DNA from: Sulfitobacter brevis
GTDB taxonomy: Bacteria; Pseudomonadota; Alphaproteobacteria; Rhodobacterales; Rhodobacteraceae
Direction: 5' to 3'
DNA: 64,000 bases
Assembly: GCF_900112755.1 (NCBI RefSeq)
Contig: NZ_FOMW01000002.1
Location: 1 to 64,000 of the forward strand
Shown: positions 17,192 to 26,362 of the stretch, one piece after another
Layout of the letters: the number at the start of each line of letters is the position of its first letter
Position numbering within the stretch: the stretch's first letter is position 1
Translations under genes and position numbers: made by a program
Notes under the pieces: generated by a model
The model's database searches: none
The model's input: only the letters and a program-made list of their open reading frames with translations
What the model was told of the DNA's origin: nothing

Positions 17192-18130
17192 ATGTCTCTG
17201 TTGAATTTCCGCCGCAAGCAAGCCCCTGCCCCTGTGATGCCGACCGCCGAGATCGCGGCGTTTATGCAAGACTATTCGATAGAGGTCATGCCGCGCACCG
17301 CCGAGAAGGTTGAGAATTTCCGCGATTTGCTGCCTGAGGGGACGCGGGTATACATTGCCCATATCGAGGGCACCCTGATCGAGGACATGGTCGCCACGGC
17401 CAAGCGTTTGAATGCGGACGGCTACAAGGTCATGCCGCACTTTCCTGCCCGCATCATCAAGGACCGCGCCACACTGGCGAACTGGATCGCGATGTATCAG
17501 GGCGAAGCGGATGTGAAGCAGGCTTTGTTGCTGGCGGGCGGCGTTGCTGCACCCCTTGGAGATTTCAGCGACTCCATGCAGTTGATGGAAACCGGCCTTT
17601 TTGATGAAGCGGGTTTCGAGCGTTTGCATGTGGCTGGCCACCCTGAAGGCAACCGCGACATTGACACCGACGGGAAACGCTTGCGGGTCGATGAGGCGTT
17701 GAAGTGGAAGAACGACTTCCAGACCCGTACCGATGCCAAGATGGCCATCGCGACGCAATTTGCTTTCGAGGCACAGCCGATCATTGAATGGGCCGATAGC
17801 CTGAAGTTCGCCGGCATCACCCTGCCTATTCACATTGGCATTGCAGGGCCCGCGAAGCTCCAGACGCTGATTAAATTTGCCATTGCTTGCGGCGTCGGCC
17901 CGTCGCTGAAAGTGCTGCAAAAACGCGCGATGGATGTAACCAAGCTGTTGTTGCCTTATGAGCCGACAGATGTGATCAGTGAGCTTGCCTTGTATAAGGC
18001 CCAGAACCCAGATTTTAACATCACCCATGTGCACTTCTTCCCGCTGGGTGGGATCAAGACCAACGCCACATGGGCGCAAGAAAACGGCGGCGCTGCCGCG
18101 CAGCCTGCTAACACCGGCTCAAAGGATTAA
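17192..18130 (+). CDS. Methylenetetrahydrofolate reductase-like protein
   Basis: 312 residues related to the MetF TIM-barrel family (YIAHIEG, KVMPHFPAR, LLLAGG, LHVAGHPEG, DFQTRTDAKMAIATQF, IPIHIGIAG segments match FAD- and folate-binding strands). It would interconvert methylene- and methyl-THF. The ATG at 17192 has an AAGGA ribosome site seven bases upstream and is preferred to the ATG at 17174. It is followed eight bases later by a pterin-binding methyltransferase gene. In roseobacters such a variant could oxidise the methyl-THF made by DmdA; that link is inferred. Confidence 0.85.
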   Translation: MSLLNFRRKQAPAPVMPTAEIAAFMQDYSIEVMPRTAEKVENFRDLLPEGTRVYIAHIEGTLIEDMVATAKRLNADGYKVMPHFPARIIKDRATLANWIAMYQGEADVKQALLLAGGVAAPLGDFSDSMQLMETGLFDEAGFERLHVAGHPEGNRDIDTDGKRLRVDEALKWKNDFQTRTDAKMAIATQFAFEAQPIIEWADSLKFAGITLPIHIGIAGPAKLQTLIKFAIACGVGPSLKVLQKRAMDVTKLLLPYEPTDVISELALYKAQNPDFNITHVHFFPLGGIKTNATWAQENGGAAAQPANTGSKD

Positions 18131-18137
18131 TTGTTAC

Positions 18138-19217
18138 ATGACCCGCACTATTGTCGAATCCAAGACCAAGACCGCCATCATCGGCTTTGACCAGCCTTTC
18201 TGTGTGATTGGCGAGCGGATCAACCCTACGGGCCGCAAGATCCTTTCGGAAGAGTTGGAACGGGGCGATTTCTCTCGGGTCGAGGCGGACGCCATCGCAC
18301 AGGTTGCCGCAGGTGCCACCATTCTGGACGTGAACTCCGGCGCGGTGTTCTCTAACAAAATGGGCGAAGACCCGCGCTACGCCGACAACAACTTTGTCGA
18401 GCCGATGTTGATGCCAGAACTGATCAGACGGGTGCAATCGGTTGTCGATGCGCCGATCTGTATCGACAGTTCGGTTCCGGGCGCGCTGAAAGCCGGGCTT
18501 GAGGCCTGTGAAGGGCGACCGCTGCTAAACTCCGTCACCGGCGAGGAAGAGCGTCTAGAGCTCGTTCTGCCATTGGTGAAGAAATACAATGTGCCGGTTG
18601 TGGCGATCTCGAACGACGATACAGGCATTTCCGAAGACCCCGACGTGCGGTTTAACGTGGCTAAAAAGATCGTCGAGCGTGCCGCTGATTTCGGCATTCC
18701 AGCGCATGACATTGTGGTCGATCCGCTCGTGATGCCAATCGGCGCGATGGCGACGGCAGGACATCAGGTGTTTACGCTGGTGCGGCGTCTGCGCGAGGAG
18801 CTTGGGGTGAACACCACTTGTGGCGCTTCCAACATCAGCTTTGGTCTGCCGAACCGCCACGGTATCAACAACGCCTTCCTGCCGATGGCGATGGGCGCGG
18901 GTATGACCTCCGCCATTATGAACCCTGTCGGCCTGCCAGTGAACGCGACCAAGATTGCCGAGAAGAAGGCCGAAGTGATGGCTGCGGGAATTATCCTGCC
19001 CGAAGACATCGACGACGAGACTTTCGTGACGATCTTTGGCTTGGGCTCAACCCTGCCCCGTGCGGGCAAAGAGATGGAAGCGATCCGCGCTGCCAACTTC
19101 CTCTTTGATCGTGACCCGCATGGCACCGACTGGATCAAGTTCAACAAGGTCACGCCAAAAGCCGGTCACGAAGGCCGTGGACGCGCTGGGCGCATAGGCG
19201 GACGCCGTCGCGGCTAA
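18138..19217 (+). CDS. Methyltetrahydrofolate:corrinoid methyltransferase-like protein
   Basis: 359 residues with a pterin-binding (DHPS-like) TIM barrel: FCVIGERINPTGRK, AGATILDVNSG, ICIDSSVPGALKAGL, NDDTGIS and TTCGASNISFGLPNR are signature segments. The family transfers the methyl group between methyl-THF and a corrinoid. The start at 18138 was chosen because upstream sequence overlaps the MetF-like gene. A basic Arg/Gly-rich tail (GRGRAGRIGGRRRG) closes the protein. The gene ends just before a strong bidirectional terminator. Confidence 0.88.
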   Translation: MTRTIVESKTKTAIIGFDQPFCVIGERINPTGRKILSEELERGDFSRVEADAIAQVAAGATILDVNSGAVFSNKMGEDPRYADNNFVEPMLMPELIRRVQSVVDAPICIDSSVPGALKAGLEACEGRPLLNSVTGEEERLELVLPLVKKYNVPVVAISNDDTGISEDPDVRFNVAKKIVERAADFGIPAHDIVVDPLVMPIGAMATAGHQVFTLVRRLREELGVNTTCGASNISFGLPNRHGINNAFLPMAMGAGMTSAIMNPVGLPVNATKIAEKKAEVMAAGIILPEDIDDETFVTIFGLGSTLPRAGKEMEAIRAANFLFDRDPHGTDWIKFNKVTPKAGHEGRGRAGRIGGRRRG

Positions 19218-19237
19218 GAGCTTCAAGTCTTTAACAC

Positions 19238-19277
19238 AAAAAAGGGCCGCGCCTCGGTTGAGACGCGGCCCTTTTTT
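19238..19277. terminator. Bidirectional rho-independent terminator
   Basis: GGGCCGCG (19244-19251) pairs with CGCGGCCC (19264-19271) around a 12-base loop; six A's precede and six T's follow, so the hairpin works on both strands. It separates the convergent methyltransferase gene (+) and pssA (-). Confidence 0.9.
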
Positions 19278-19293
19278 GGCTTTGCAGCATTGC

Positions 19294-20031
19294 CTACGCT
19301 TGGGTCAGACGACGGTGCGCAAAGTAGGAAAGTGGCAGCGTTGCGAGATAGAGCAAATTCAGCGCGACCAGTGTCGGCCAAGGATAGGTCATAAAGCTGA
19401 TCACCATCAGAACCGCCAGCAAGATAACCACAGCCAGATGCTTGCGCTTGATTGAGGCGTGCTTGATCGAGAAGGTCGGGATCGTGCTGACAGCCAGCAG
19501 GCCAACACCGATGATGTAAAATGCCCGCAGGATTGGGAAGTCAGCGTTCTCCCAGCCCGAGAGGTGCATAAACACCGGCATCAGCGCAAGGCAGGCGAGC
19601 GCAGGCGCAGGCACACCGACAAAGAAGTTATCCTTCTTAAGTGCGGCCTTCTCCTCCCCGAGGGAAAGATTGAACCGCGCCAGCCGCAAGGCACAGCAGA
19701 CCGCAAGCACGAGGACGGCGAGCCAGCCAAAATTGGCGTTGGGCGTGCCGTGGTAGAGCGAACTGTAGATCAGGATCCCCGGCGCGATGCCGAAGTTGAA
19801 GAAATCGGCGAGCGTATCAAGCTCTGCGCCAAAGGGGCTGGCCGTATCAAGGAACCGCGCCAGCTTTCCGTCCGCCGCGTCCAGAAATACCGCCAAAAGG
19901 ATAAACGACAGAGCAAATTCCAACCGCCCCTCAAGGCCCATCCGAACCGAGGTGAGACCGGCACAGATGGCAAAGACAGTCACCAGACTGGGGACGATAT
20001 GCCTGAGTTTAATTTCGCGGGGCTCGCTCAT
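19294..20031 (-). CDS. pssA: CDP-diacylglycerol-serine O-phosphatidyltransferase
   Basis: 245 residues of the CDP-alcohol phosphatidyltransferase family. The signature D-G-x2-A-R-x8-G-x3-D-x3-D is visible around [12 protein letters not shown] and [12 protein letters not shown]. It makes phosphatidylserine in the inner membrane. Its start overlaps the psd stop (ATGA), so the two steps of phosphatidylethanolamine synthesis are translationally coupled. Several hydrophobic helices follow the catalytic motif. Confidence 0.95.
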   Translation of the reverse strand: MSEPREIKLRHIVPSLVTVFAICAGLTSVRMGLEGRLEFALSFILLAVFLDAADGKLARFLDTASPFGAELDTLADFFNFGIAPGILIYSSLYHGTPNANFGWLAVLVLAVCCALRLARFNLSLGEEKAALKKDNFFVGVPAPALACLALMPVFMHLSGWENADFPILRAFYIIGVGLLAVSTIPTFSIKHASIKRKHLAVVILLAVLMVISFMTYPWPTLVALNLLYLATLPLSYFAHRRLTQA

Positions 20032-20720
20032 ACCGAAACACCTACGGCAGCGGTACTCGCCGCATTCAGATCAGCCAAAATGGTCTCTCCCGCGACGGCT
20101 GTGGTACCAACGGCAACAGCGGGAGCAATCCCGTGCGGCAGATATACGTCAAGGCGGCTGCCAAAGCGGATTAGCCCAAAGCGGTGGCCAGCCTCGATCC
20201 GGTCCCCTTCTTTCACAAAACACACAATCCGCCGCGCCACCAGACCGGCGATCTGGACCACCCCGACCTTGACGCCTGCATCGGTCTCGATAGTGACGTG
20301 ATTACGCTCGTTCAACTCGCTGGCCTTATCAAGCGAGGCATTCAGAAATTTGCCGGGATGATAGGCGACATGGCGGACCGTGCCCGCAACCGGTGCGCGG
20401 TTCACATGGCAGTTGAACACATTCATAAAGACCGACACCCGCGTCACGCTTGCGTCTCCGAGGCCAAGCTCGGCGGGCGGGATCACTTCTTGGATCAGCG
20501 ATACGACCCCGTCCGCGGGGGAAATCACCAGCCCCGGCGTTTGCGGGATAATCCGCACCGGATCGCGAAAGAAGTAGTAACACCAGATTGTTGCACCCAC
20601 ACCCAGCCAGAACAGTGGCTCCCAGATAAATCCGAGCACTACAGTGATGGCAGCGAAAATCGCTACGAATTTGCGCCCTTCACGGTGCATGGGAACGGCA
20701 ACGATTTTGAGCATATTCAT
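20028..20720 (-). CDS. psd: Phosphatidylserine decarboxylase
   Basis: 230 residues, the short prokaryotic form. The FGSR segment near the C-terminus supplies the Ser at which the proenzyme is cut to form the pyruvoyl cofactor; [17 protein letters not shown] and YHPGKF match the family. It converts phosphatidylserine to phosphatidylethanolamine. The start at 20720 ([15 protein letters not shown]) is preferred to the longer frame at 20765 by homology to family starts. First gene of a psd-pssA operon. Confidence 0.93.
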   Translation of the reverse strand: MNMLKIVAVPMHREGRKFVAIFAAITVVLGFIWEPLFWLGVGATIWCYYFFRDPVRIIPQTPGLVISPADGVVSLIQEVIPPAELGLGDASVTRVSVFMNVFNCHVNRAPVAGTVRHVAYHPGKFLNASLDKASELNERNHVTIETDAGVKVGVVQIAGLVARRIVCFVKEGDRIEAGHRFGLIRFGSRLDVYLPHGIAPAVAVGTTAVAGETILADLNAASTAAVGVSV

Positions 20721-21030
20721 CAGGAAACTTTCTAAAGAGCGGGTTGTACCATAAGGCAGCAACAATAAAACGAGGCGGCCATATCCTTGCCGTGTATCTC
20801 GGGACCATGCAAGCCTGCACCCGCCGAGGCGCAGAAATTGATCACAATCCCGTCAGAACGCTTAGGCAGCGGCTTTTCCGCCGATGGTCTCTGCGCCATG
20901 AAATCATAGGTAATACACCTCAGATACATTGCCAGCGCGGCTTCCGACTTTAATGCCTGACAAAAACCCTGTGAACCCTCCCGCGCAGGAAGCGTTGACA
21001 GGCAGATACATATCGCACATCTATCCCCTC
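20721..21030. other. Intergenic region between psd and the second copper cluster
   Basis: About 310 bases with divergent genes on either side. A TTGACA hexamer near 20995 could be a -35 for the copper cluster and CCCTCCCGCGCAGGAAG (about 20978) loosely resembles half of a metal-sensor dyad, but neither is convincing. No RNA gene seen. Confidence 0.35.
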
Positions 21031-21474
21031 ATGAAAGTAGCGCAGATCATATCGTCATGGCTTCGGGCACTCGCCTGCCTTGGGGTTATTGTTGCGCTGA
21101 TGTCATTCCCCTCGACAGCGTCTCATGCGGCCACTGGCATGCATGAAACGGTCCAGATCACCGCACAATGTAGCGGGGCGGCTTCGCCTCATCATGCGAT
21201 GACGGGTCATGCCGAGATGGACCATAGCGATATGGCGCAAGTCGATATGGTTGACGACGCGATGGCGGGTGAATGCACACCTGAATCGCAAAAGAATGCC
21301 AAGGACCATACGGCTGACAAATGCTGTAATGGCATCTGCATTTCAGCCGTACTCGAAACTACCCTGCAAGCCGGTGCCAGGCCCGAAGCGCGCGGCAAGT
21401 ACATGTTGCTGCACGCCCAGACCCGCTCGATCGAGCTGGGGTCGTTCCTGCGCCCTCCCCAATACCTGATCTGA
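21031..21474 (+). CDS. Exported His/Met/Cys-rich protein opening copper cluster
   Basis: 147 residues: a signal peptide (about 1-33, ending near SHAATG), then a low-complexity stretch rich in His and Met (HHAMTGHAEMDHSDM) and a CCNGIC motif, both suitable for binding copper. The C-terminal part ends RPPQYLI. The ATG at 21031 puts the signal peptide at the N-terminus; the frame is open from 20929. It is followed by lipoprotein, TolC-like, multicopper oxidase and cupredoxin genes on the same strand. Function unknown; a periplasmic copper buffer is inferred. Confidence 0.65.
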   Translation: MKVAQIISSWLRALACLGVIVALMSFPSTASHAATGMHETVQITAQCSGAASPHHAMTGHAEMDHSDMAQVDMVDDAMAGECTPESQKNAKDHTADKCCNGICISAVLETTLQAGARPEARGKYMLLHAQTRSIELGSFLRPPQYLI

Positions 21475-21553
21475 CGTTCCGGCCCGTAGGGGCCAGTGTC
21501 TTGCGTGCCTGAGGCAGCGTAAGACTGAAGAAATATCAACAGGTATAAAAATC

Positions 21554-21772
21554 ATGAAAACCCGAATCCTCACAGGGGCTGCTGCCCTTGTCCTAGGTGC
21601 CTGCACCTATGAGCCAACGCCCCTGCCCGTGGTCGCCGCCCAGAAAGCGGTCGCCGAGAAGGCTGTCAGCTCGCCCTCCGGCTATAGCGATCCGATGGCA
21701 GGCTATGCCTACCGTGCCCCCACCGAGCCGCGCGACTGGCGCATGCTGAATGAAATGTCGGAGAGCCACTGA
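21554..21772 (+). CDS. Small lipoprotein of copper cluster
   Basis: 72 residues with a short signal peptide and lipobox LVLGAC (Cys at about 16), then a Pro/Ala-rich segment and a C-terminal RDWRMLNEMSESH. It overlaps the next gene by TGATG. Small lipoproteins directly ahead of a TolC-like gene are common in copper clusters of roseobacters, but the role is unknown. Confidence 0.7.
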   Translation: MKTRILTGAAALVLGACTYEPTPLPVVAAQKAVAEKAVSSPSGYSDPMAGYAYRAPTEPRDWRMLNEMSESH

Positions 21773-23232
21773 TGCCCCTTCCAAAATTACCCTTTATTCT
21801 CGGGCTGCCGCTGGTGATCAGCGCCTGCGCCACTGAAATTCCGCAGATCTATACCGATGCCAAGGCTGGTTTCTCCGTGGTGTCAGGCCAAACCTCGACC
21901 GCGATTGGCAAAAAGACTGCCTTTGCCCAGACCCAAGGCGAAAATGCCGCGCTGGAAAAGCAAGTGCGGGCGATGGTGTATCGTAAGACCGTGTCGGCTG
22001 ATACGGCTGTGCAGGTCGCCCTGCTCAATAACAAAGGTCTTCAGGCGTCTTACGCCAGCGTCGGTCTGTCGGCCGTTGAAGCATGGCAGCAATCGATGCC
22101 GGAAAATCCGGTTGTGTCGGTTGGTATCTTGGGGATCGGTGCGGCCGAACTCGGCCTATACCGCGCGCTTGAGGGCATGATCGCTACCAATATTCTTGAC
22201 GCAACCACCCGCAAACAGCGCGTCGCCTTGGCGGATGTGAACTTTCGCGCCGCGCAATTGAGTGCGGTGAACGACACGCTGACCCTCGCCAACGAGACCC
22301 GTCAGGCGTGGATTAACGCGGTCGCGGCCTTTGAGACTGTGAGCTACCTCAAAAGAGCGACGGCCACCTCGGATGCAGGGTCGGAACTTGCGCGTAAATT
22401 GGGTGAAACCGGCGCACTAAACAAAGCCAACCAAGCGCGCGAGCAGGCGTTTCACGCCGAGCTTTCCGGTCAGCTTGCACAGGCACGGATGAACGCGACT
22501 TCGGCCAAAGAAGAACTCACGCGGTTGATGGGGCTTTGGGGATCTGACGTCGACTATTACGTGCCAGACAGCCTGCCCTCCCTGCCAAAATCTGCTGGTG
22601 GCGTTGGCAATATCGAAGCCAAAGCCCTGCGCAACCGGCTGGACCTGCGTGTCGCCAAGTTGGGTCTCGAAGCACAGGCTGCGGCATTCGGGTTGACAGA
22701 TCAGACCCGTCTGGTCAGCGATCTGGAGATCATCGCGGGCCTTGAGTCCGAGCGTGAGGTCGAAGACGGCGAGATCGAGACCGGCATTACGCCTCAGGTT
22801 GAGGTCGAGTTTGTCATCCCGATCTACGACACGGGCAAGGCCCGCATGCGCAAGGCCGAGCTGGCCTATCTGCAAGCGGCAAACGTGCTGGCGGAAAAAG
22901 CGGTCAATGTACGCTCCGAAGCGCGCGGCGCTCAGGCCAGCTACCTGTCCTCCTACCGGATCGCACGCCACTACCGCGATGTCGTGCTGCCGCTACGCCG
23001 CACGGTCGAGGATGAAGGTCTGCTGTCTTACAACGGCATGATCACCAACACTTTCGAGCTGCTGACCGACGTGCGTGAGAAACTCAACGCCGAACTGGAA
23101 TCCGCAAGCGCGAAACGTGAATTCTATGTGGCCCAAGCCAATATGACTGCTGCCATCTATGGCGGCGGTGCCTCCAGCGGCTCTGCCGGTGGAGAAGGTG
23201 CAACACTCGCCGCTGGCGGCGCAGGACACTGA
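21772..23232 (+). CDS. TolC-family outer-membrane efflux lipoprotein
   Basis: 486 residues with a lipobox (VISAC, Cys at 19) and the internally duplicated coiled-coil architecture of TolC/CusC-type channels: long Ala/Leu/Glu heptads, LANETRQAWI, RLDLRVAKLGLEAQ and VEFVIPIYDTGKARMRKAE, where IPIFDxG is the usual signature. It would form an outer-membrane duct for copper. No RND pump (CusA) or adaptor (CusB) gene is adjacent, which is odd. A Gly/Ser-rich tail closes the protein. Confidence 0.88.
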   Translation: MPLPKLPFILGLPLVISACATEIPQIYTDAKAGFSVVSGQTSTAIGKKTAFAQTQGENAALEKQVRAMVYRKTVSADTAVQVALLNNKGLQASYASVGLSAVEAWQQSMPENPVVSVGILGIGAAELGLYRALEGMIATNILDATTRKQRVALADVNFRAAQLSAVNDTLTLANETRQAWINAVAAFETVSYLKRATATSDAGSELARKLGETGALNKANQAREQAFHAELSGQLAQARMNATSAKEELTRLMGLWGSDVDYYVPDSLPSLPKSAGGVGNIEAKALRNRLDLRVAKLGLEAQAAAFGLTDQTRLVSDLEIIAGLESEREVEDGEIETGITPQVEVEFVIPIYDTGKARMRKAELAYLQAANVLAEKAVNVRSEARGAQASYLSSYRIARHYRDVVLPLRRTVEDEGLLSYNGMITNTFELLTDVREKLNAELESASAKREFYVAQANMTAAIYGGGASSGSAGGEGATLAAGGAGH

Positions 23233-23246
23233 AAAGGAACGACGAT

Positions 23247-24605
23247 ATGATTAGCAGACGTCAATTACTCGGGGCCGGCGCTGCAGGTGCTGCATTGGTT
23301 TCCTCAAAAGCATGGGCGCGTCATGAAAACATGGGGCTTCCCGAGGCCGCTGTGATGGACAGCGCCCAGACCGCGATTACGCCGCGCCCGAACTCCGGGC
23401 CGGACTACAACCCCGTGGTGACCCTCAACGGCTGGACCCTGCCCCACCGGATGAACAACGGCATCAAGGAATTCCACCTAGTCGCCGAGCCGGTCGAGCG
23501 TGAGCTTGCCGACGGTATGATCGCACGGCTCTGGGGTTATAATGGCCAGTCCACCGGCCCGACCATTGAAGCCGTCGAAGGCGACCGTGTGCGGATCTAT
23601 GTGACCAACAAACTGCCCGAACATACCTCGGTGCACTGGCATGGTCTGATCCTGCCCTCGGGCATGGACGGTGTGGGTGGCCTGAGCCATCCGGGCATTC
23701 CACCGGGCAAAACCTTTGTCTATGAGTTCGACCTGACCAAATCGGGCACCTTTATGTATCACCCGCATGCGGATGAAATGGTGCAGATGGCGATGGGGAT
23801 GATGGGCATGTTTATCGTGCACCCCAAGGATCCGAACTTCATGCCTGTGGACCGTGATTTCCTGATCATGCTCAATGCTTTCGACATTGATCCGGGCACT
23901 TATATTCCGCGCATCATGACGATGACGGACTTCAACCTATGGACATGGAACAGCCGGATTTTCCCCGACATTGATCCGCTTGTGGTCAATCAGGGCGATC
24001 GCGTGCGGGTGCGGGTTGGGAATTTGACGATGACCAACCACCCGATCCACATGCACGGCTATGACTTCAAGGTCACCTGCACCGACGGTGGCTGGGTGCC
24101 GCCAGAGGCACAGTGGCCCGAAGTCAGCATCGACATCCCCGTCGGTGCGATGCGCGCCTATGAGTTCACCGCCGACCATCTTGGCGACTGGGCGATCCAT
24201 TGTCACAAGTCACACCACACGATGAACGCGATGGGCCACGATGTGCCCACATTTATCGGCGTGGATAAGAAACCACTCGCCCGAAAAATACGGACCTTCC
24301 AACCCGAATACATGCCAATGGGCACCAACGGGATGGCCGATATGGGCGTGATGGAAATGCCGCTGCCGGATAATACCATCCCCATGATGACCGGCTGGGG
24401 GCCACATGGCCCCATCGAAATGGGCGGCATGTTTTCGGTCGTAAAGGTGCGTGAAGGCATCGAAGCGGACGATTACTCCGATCCCGGTTGGTACGAGAAC
24501 CCTCCGGGCGAGCAGGCGTATGAGTGGACCGGCGAATTGCCCGATTTCGCTTCAAACAACAGCCCCAAAACCCTGCTGACACCCAAACCTACCTCCAAGG
24601 GCTAA
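23247..24605 (+). CDS. Multicopper oxidase, CopA-type
   Basis: 452 residues with a Tat signal (SRRQLLG, about 4-10). All four copper-ligand regions are present: VHWHG, MYHPHADE, HPIHMHG and the C-terminal HCHKSHHTMNAMGH. The protein probably oxidises Cu(I) in the periplasm. It is shorter than the roughly 600-residue CopA of Pseudomonas and lacks its long Met-rich repeats, although GMMGMF and several GMADMGVMEM-like Met-rich stretches occur. It follows the TolC-like gene by 14 bases. Confidence 0.92.
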   Translation: MISRRQLLGAGAAGAALVSSKAWARHENMGLPEAAVMDSAQTAITPRPNSGPDYNPVVTLNGWTLPHRMNNGIKEFHLVAEPVERELADGMIARLWGYNGQSTGPTIEAVEGDRVRIYVTNKLPEHTSVHWHGLILPSGMDGVGGLSHPGIPPGKTFVYEFDLTKSGTFMYHPHADEMVQMAMGMMGMFIVHPKDPNFMPVDRDFLIMLNAFDIDPGTYIPRIMTMTDFNLWTWNSRIFPDIDPLVVNQGDRVRVRVGNLTMTNHPIHMHGYDFKVTCTDGGWVPPEAQWPEVSIDIPVGAMRAYEFTADHLGDWAIHCHKSHHTMNAMGHDVPTFIGVDKKPLARKIRTFQPEYMPMGTNGMADMGVMEMPLPDNTIPMMTGWGPHGPIEMGGMFSVVKVREGIEADDYSDPGWYENPPGEQAYEWTGELPDFASNNSPKTLLTPKPTSKG

Positions 24606-24651
24606 CAGGCCCTTGGACTAAACCTAGACGAGCAACACAAAGGACTTAACG

Positions 24652-25416
24652 ATGAAAAATCTTCTTTTGACCACCACCCTCGCCCTGACCCTCTCGGCTC
24701 CTGCGTTCGCAGCGGGCAGCCATGACGGCGGCCACGGCGACGACCATGCTATGGAAATGAAGATCGGCATGGCGGGCGATGCTGCCAAAGTCGACCGCAC
24801 GATCGAAGTGACAATGCGCGAAACCGACGACGGCGAGATGATCTTTGAACCCCATGATCTTGAGATCAAGCAGGGCGAAACCATCAAGTTCATGATCCAG
24901 AACAGCGGCGAGATCGAGCACGAGTTTGTGCTGGATACTGTCGAGGGCAATCAGGAACACAAAGAAGCCATGGCCAAAATGGACATGGAGCATGATGATC
25001 CGAACTCGATCCGCCTCATGGAAGGTGGTTCGGGCGAGATCGTCTGGACCTTCGCCAACGCTGGTACGTTCGAATTTGCCTGCCTGATCCCCGGCCACTA
25101 CGAATCCGGTATGCATGGCCCGATCACCGTCTCAGCAAACGACCACGCTGCCGCGGAAGAGCCCGAAGCCAAAGTGGAAGTGACAGCAGAAGCCAAAGCG
25201 CCTGCCGAGTACACTTCGGGCAAGATCAAAAAGGTCGACACCAAGGCCGGTAAGGTCACCATCTCGCATGGTCCCCTGCTGAACCTCGACATGCCTGCGA
25301 TGACAATGGTCTTCCGCGCGGACGAAGCGATCATCGCCAAGCTCGCAGAAGGTAAGGACATCCAGTTCGTCGCCGAGCGCGTCAAAGGCAAGCTGACCGT
25401 CGTCGCGATGAAGTAA
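24652..25416 (+). CDS. Cupredoxin-CusF fusion protein
   Basis: 254 residues in three parts: signal peptide (1-20); a cupredoxin domain (about 40-160) with type 1 copper ligands in IEHEFV and CLIPGHYESGM (Cys, His, Met); an Ala/Glu linker (about 163-185); and a C-terminal CusF-like domain (about 188-254) with HGPLLNLDMPAMTMVF carrying the conserved Trp-equivalent/Met ligand positions. Both domains bind copper, so one polypeptide probably shuttles copper between partners such as the multicopper oxidase and the channel. It closes the cluster. Confidence 0.88.
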   Translation: MKNLLLTTTLALTLSAPAFAAGSHDGGHGDDHAMEMKIGMAGDAAKVDRTIEVTMRETDDGEMIFEPHDLEIKQGETIKFMIQNSGEIEHEFVLDTVEGNQEHKEAMAKMDMEHDDPNSIRLMEGGSGEIVWTFANAGTFEFACLIPGHYESGMHGPITVSANDHAAAEEPEAKVEVTAEAKAPAEYTSGKIKKVDTKAGKVTISHGPLLNLDMPAMTMVFRADEAIIAKLAEGKDIQFVAERVKGKLTVVAMK

Positions 25417-25559
25417 GCGAGATACTTGAGAACTGGCCCGATCCCGCGCGTGTTGCGGGGTTGGGCGCCCCAGCCCATCGCGCGGCGCCAGTCGCGATCC
25501 AAGCCGCAAAAGTAGGCTAACTAATTCAAAATTTATGGGAAAATGCCCTTCCCGTCGAA

Positions 25560-25919
25560 ACTGTATTTCGACTGCCGGGCAATCGATGACGCGCATCAGA
25601 TCGAGGTTCATCTCGCTCTCACCCTTGGGTCATAGTGAAATGACGACCGCGAGATCGACAGCAGGGTACATCGCTTGCCCACGGACAGACCCGGAATGTT
25701 CGGCTCAATCATCTTGCACCTCACTTGCCGCTCCAGGGTTTGAGCTTTCTGGCCAAAAAATCGTTGACGACGGTTAACTCCCCAATCTCTCCTCTCATAC
25801 ATGCAAGCATGTGCTGTCGGGCAATGGGATATGCAGGTCTTTGACCTGCACTTCATCGACTTCCTGTGCCTTCCGGCTGCCTCGCTCGAACACACCAGAT
25901 GCGCCCGCAAGCAATGCAC
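25560..25919 (-). pseudogene. IS3 OrfB N-terminal fragment
   Basis: In the frame ending at 25608, MIEPNIPGLSVGKRC then LLSISRSSFHYDP match the start of IS3 OrfB, with a degenerate OrfA tail fused ahead (FFGQKAQTLERQ). A shift to another frame then gives MNLDLMRVID, the next OrfB segment, before homology ends. Neither half carries a catalytic residue. Confidence 0.65.
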
Positions 25920-26052
25920 GTTTCCATTGATGGATCATCGTCGGGTGAACCCCAAACCGACTGGCCAGCTCGCTGACAATCTCTTCGCCTTTCAGCGCTC
26001 CCAACGCCACCTTGGCTTTGAATTCTGGGTGATGTTGCTTCCGTTTCGACAT
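25795..26052 (-). pseudogene. Truncated IS3 OrfA transposase
   Basis: 85 residues. The first ~70 are a textbook IS3 OrfA helix-turn-helix (HHPEFKAKVALGALKGEE, then SRFGVHPTMIHQWKR and VFERGSRKAQEVDE), with a GGAG ribosome site. After VKDLH the sequence turns into unrelated residues, where intact OrfA would run on into a leucine-zipper region, so a deletion or frameshift has cut it. Confidence 0.8.
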
Positions 26053-26362
26053 TCCTGATCTCCTTCGTGTTGAAGATCAGCAAGCTTCAAATCGCAGCTT
26101 ACGTCAGTGTCCGATGTTCGAGGGGTAGCTCAGATCAAACGAAAAGCACTTGAGGCGCGGCGCTTGCAACGCCGCCAACGCGCCGCATAATGCAACCAAT
26201 CAGATGAGCCAGACACTCTTCTAAATTTAGCCGCCTTTGGTTCTGAAAACTCTGACGACGGACACTTTTGGACCCATAGGACCTGACGTCAGACAATTGC
26301 ATAGGCGAGCACTATCATTCCTAGTCGCTTGGCTTTAACGGGAGTGGCACCTTAAGGAGAAT

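Larger units (their letters stand above)
25550..26137 (-). mobile_element. Degenerate IS3-family element
   Basis: On the minus strand, an OrfA start (26052) is followed by pieces of OrfB in changing frames. A terminus-like sequence TGATCTGAGCTACCCC lies at about 26137 outside OrfA. OrfA ends early, the OrfA/OrfB join is scrambled, and OrfB stops being recognisable after MNLDLMRVID (near 25570-25611). The rest of OrfB, with its DDE triad, is gone. The element is therefore inactive. From 26138 to 26362 no gene is seen. Confidence 0.75.

Noticed and set aside
20978..21001. Second CueR-type promoter before the copper cluster at 21 kb
   Set aside because: The half-sites match poorly and no -10 lies at the right distance from the TTGACA.
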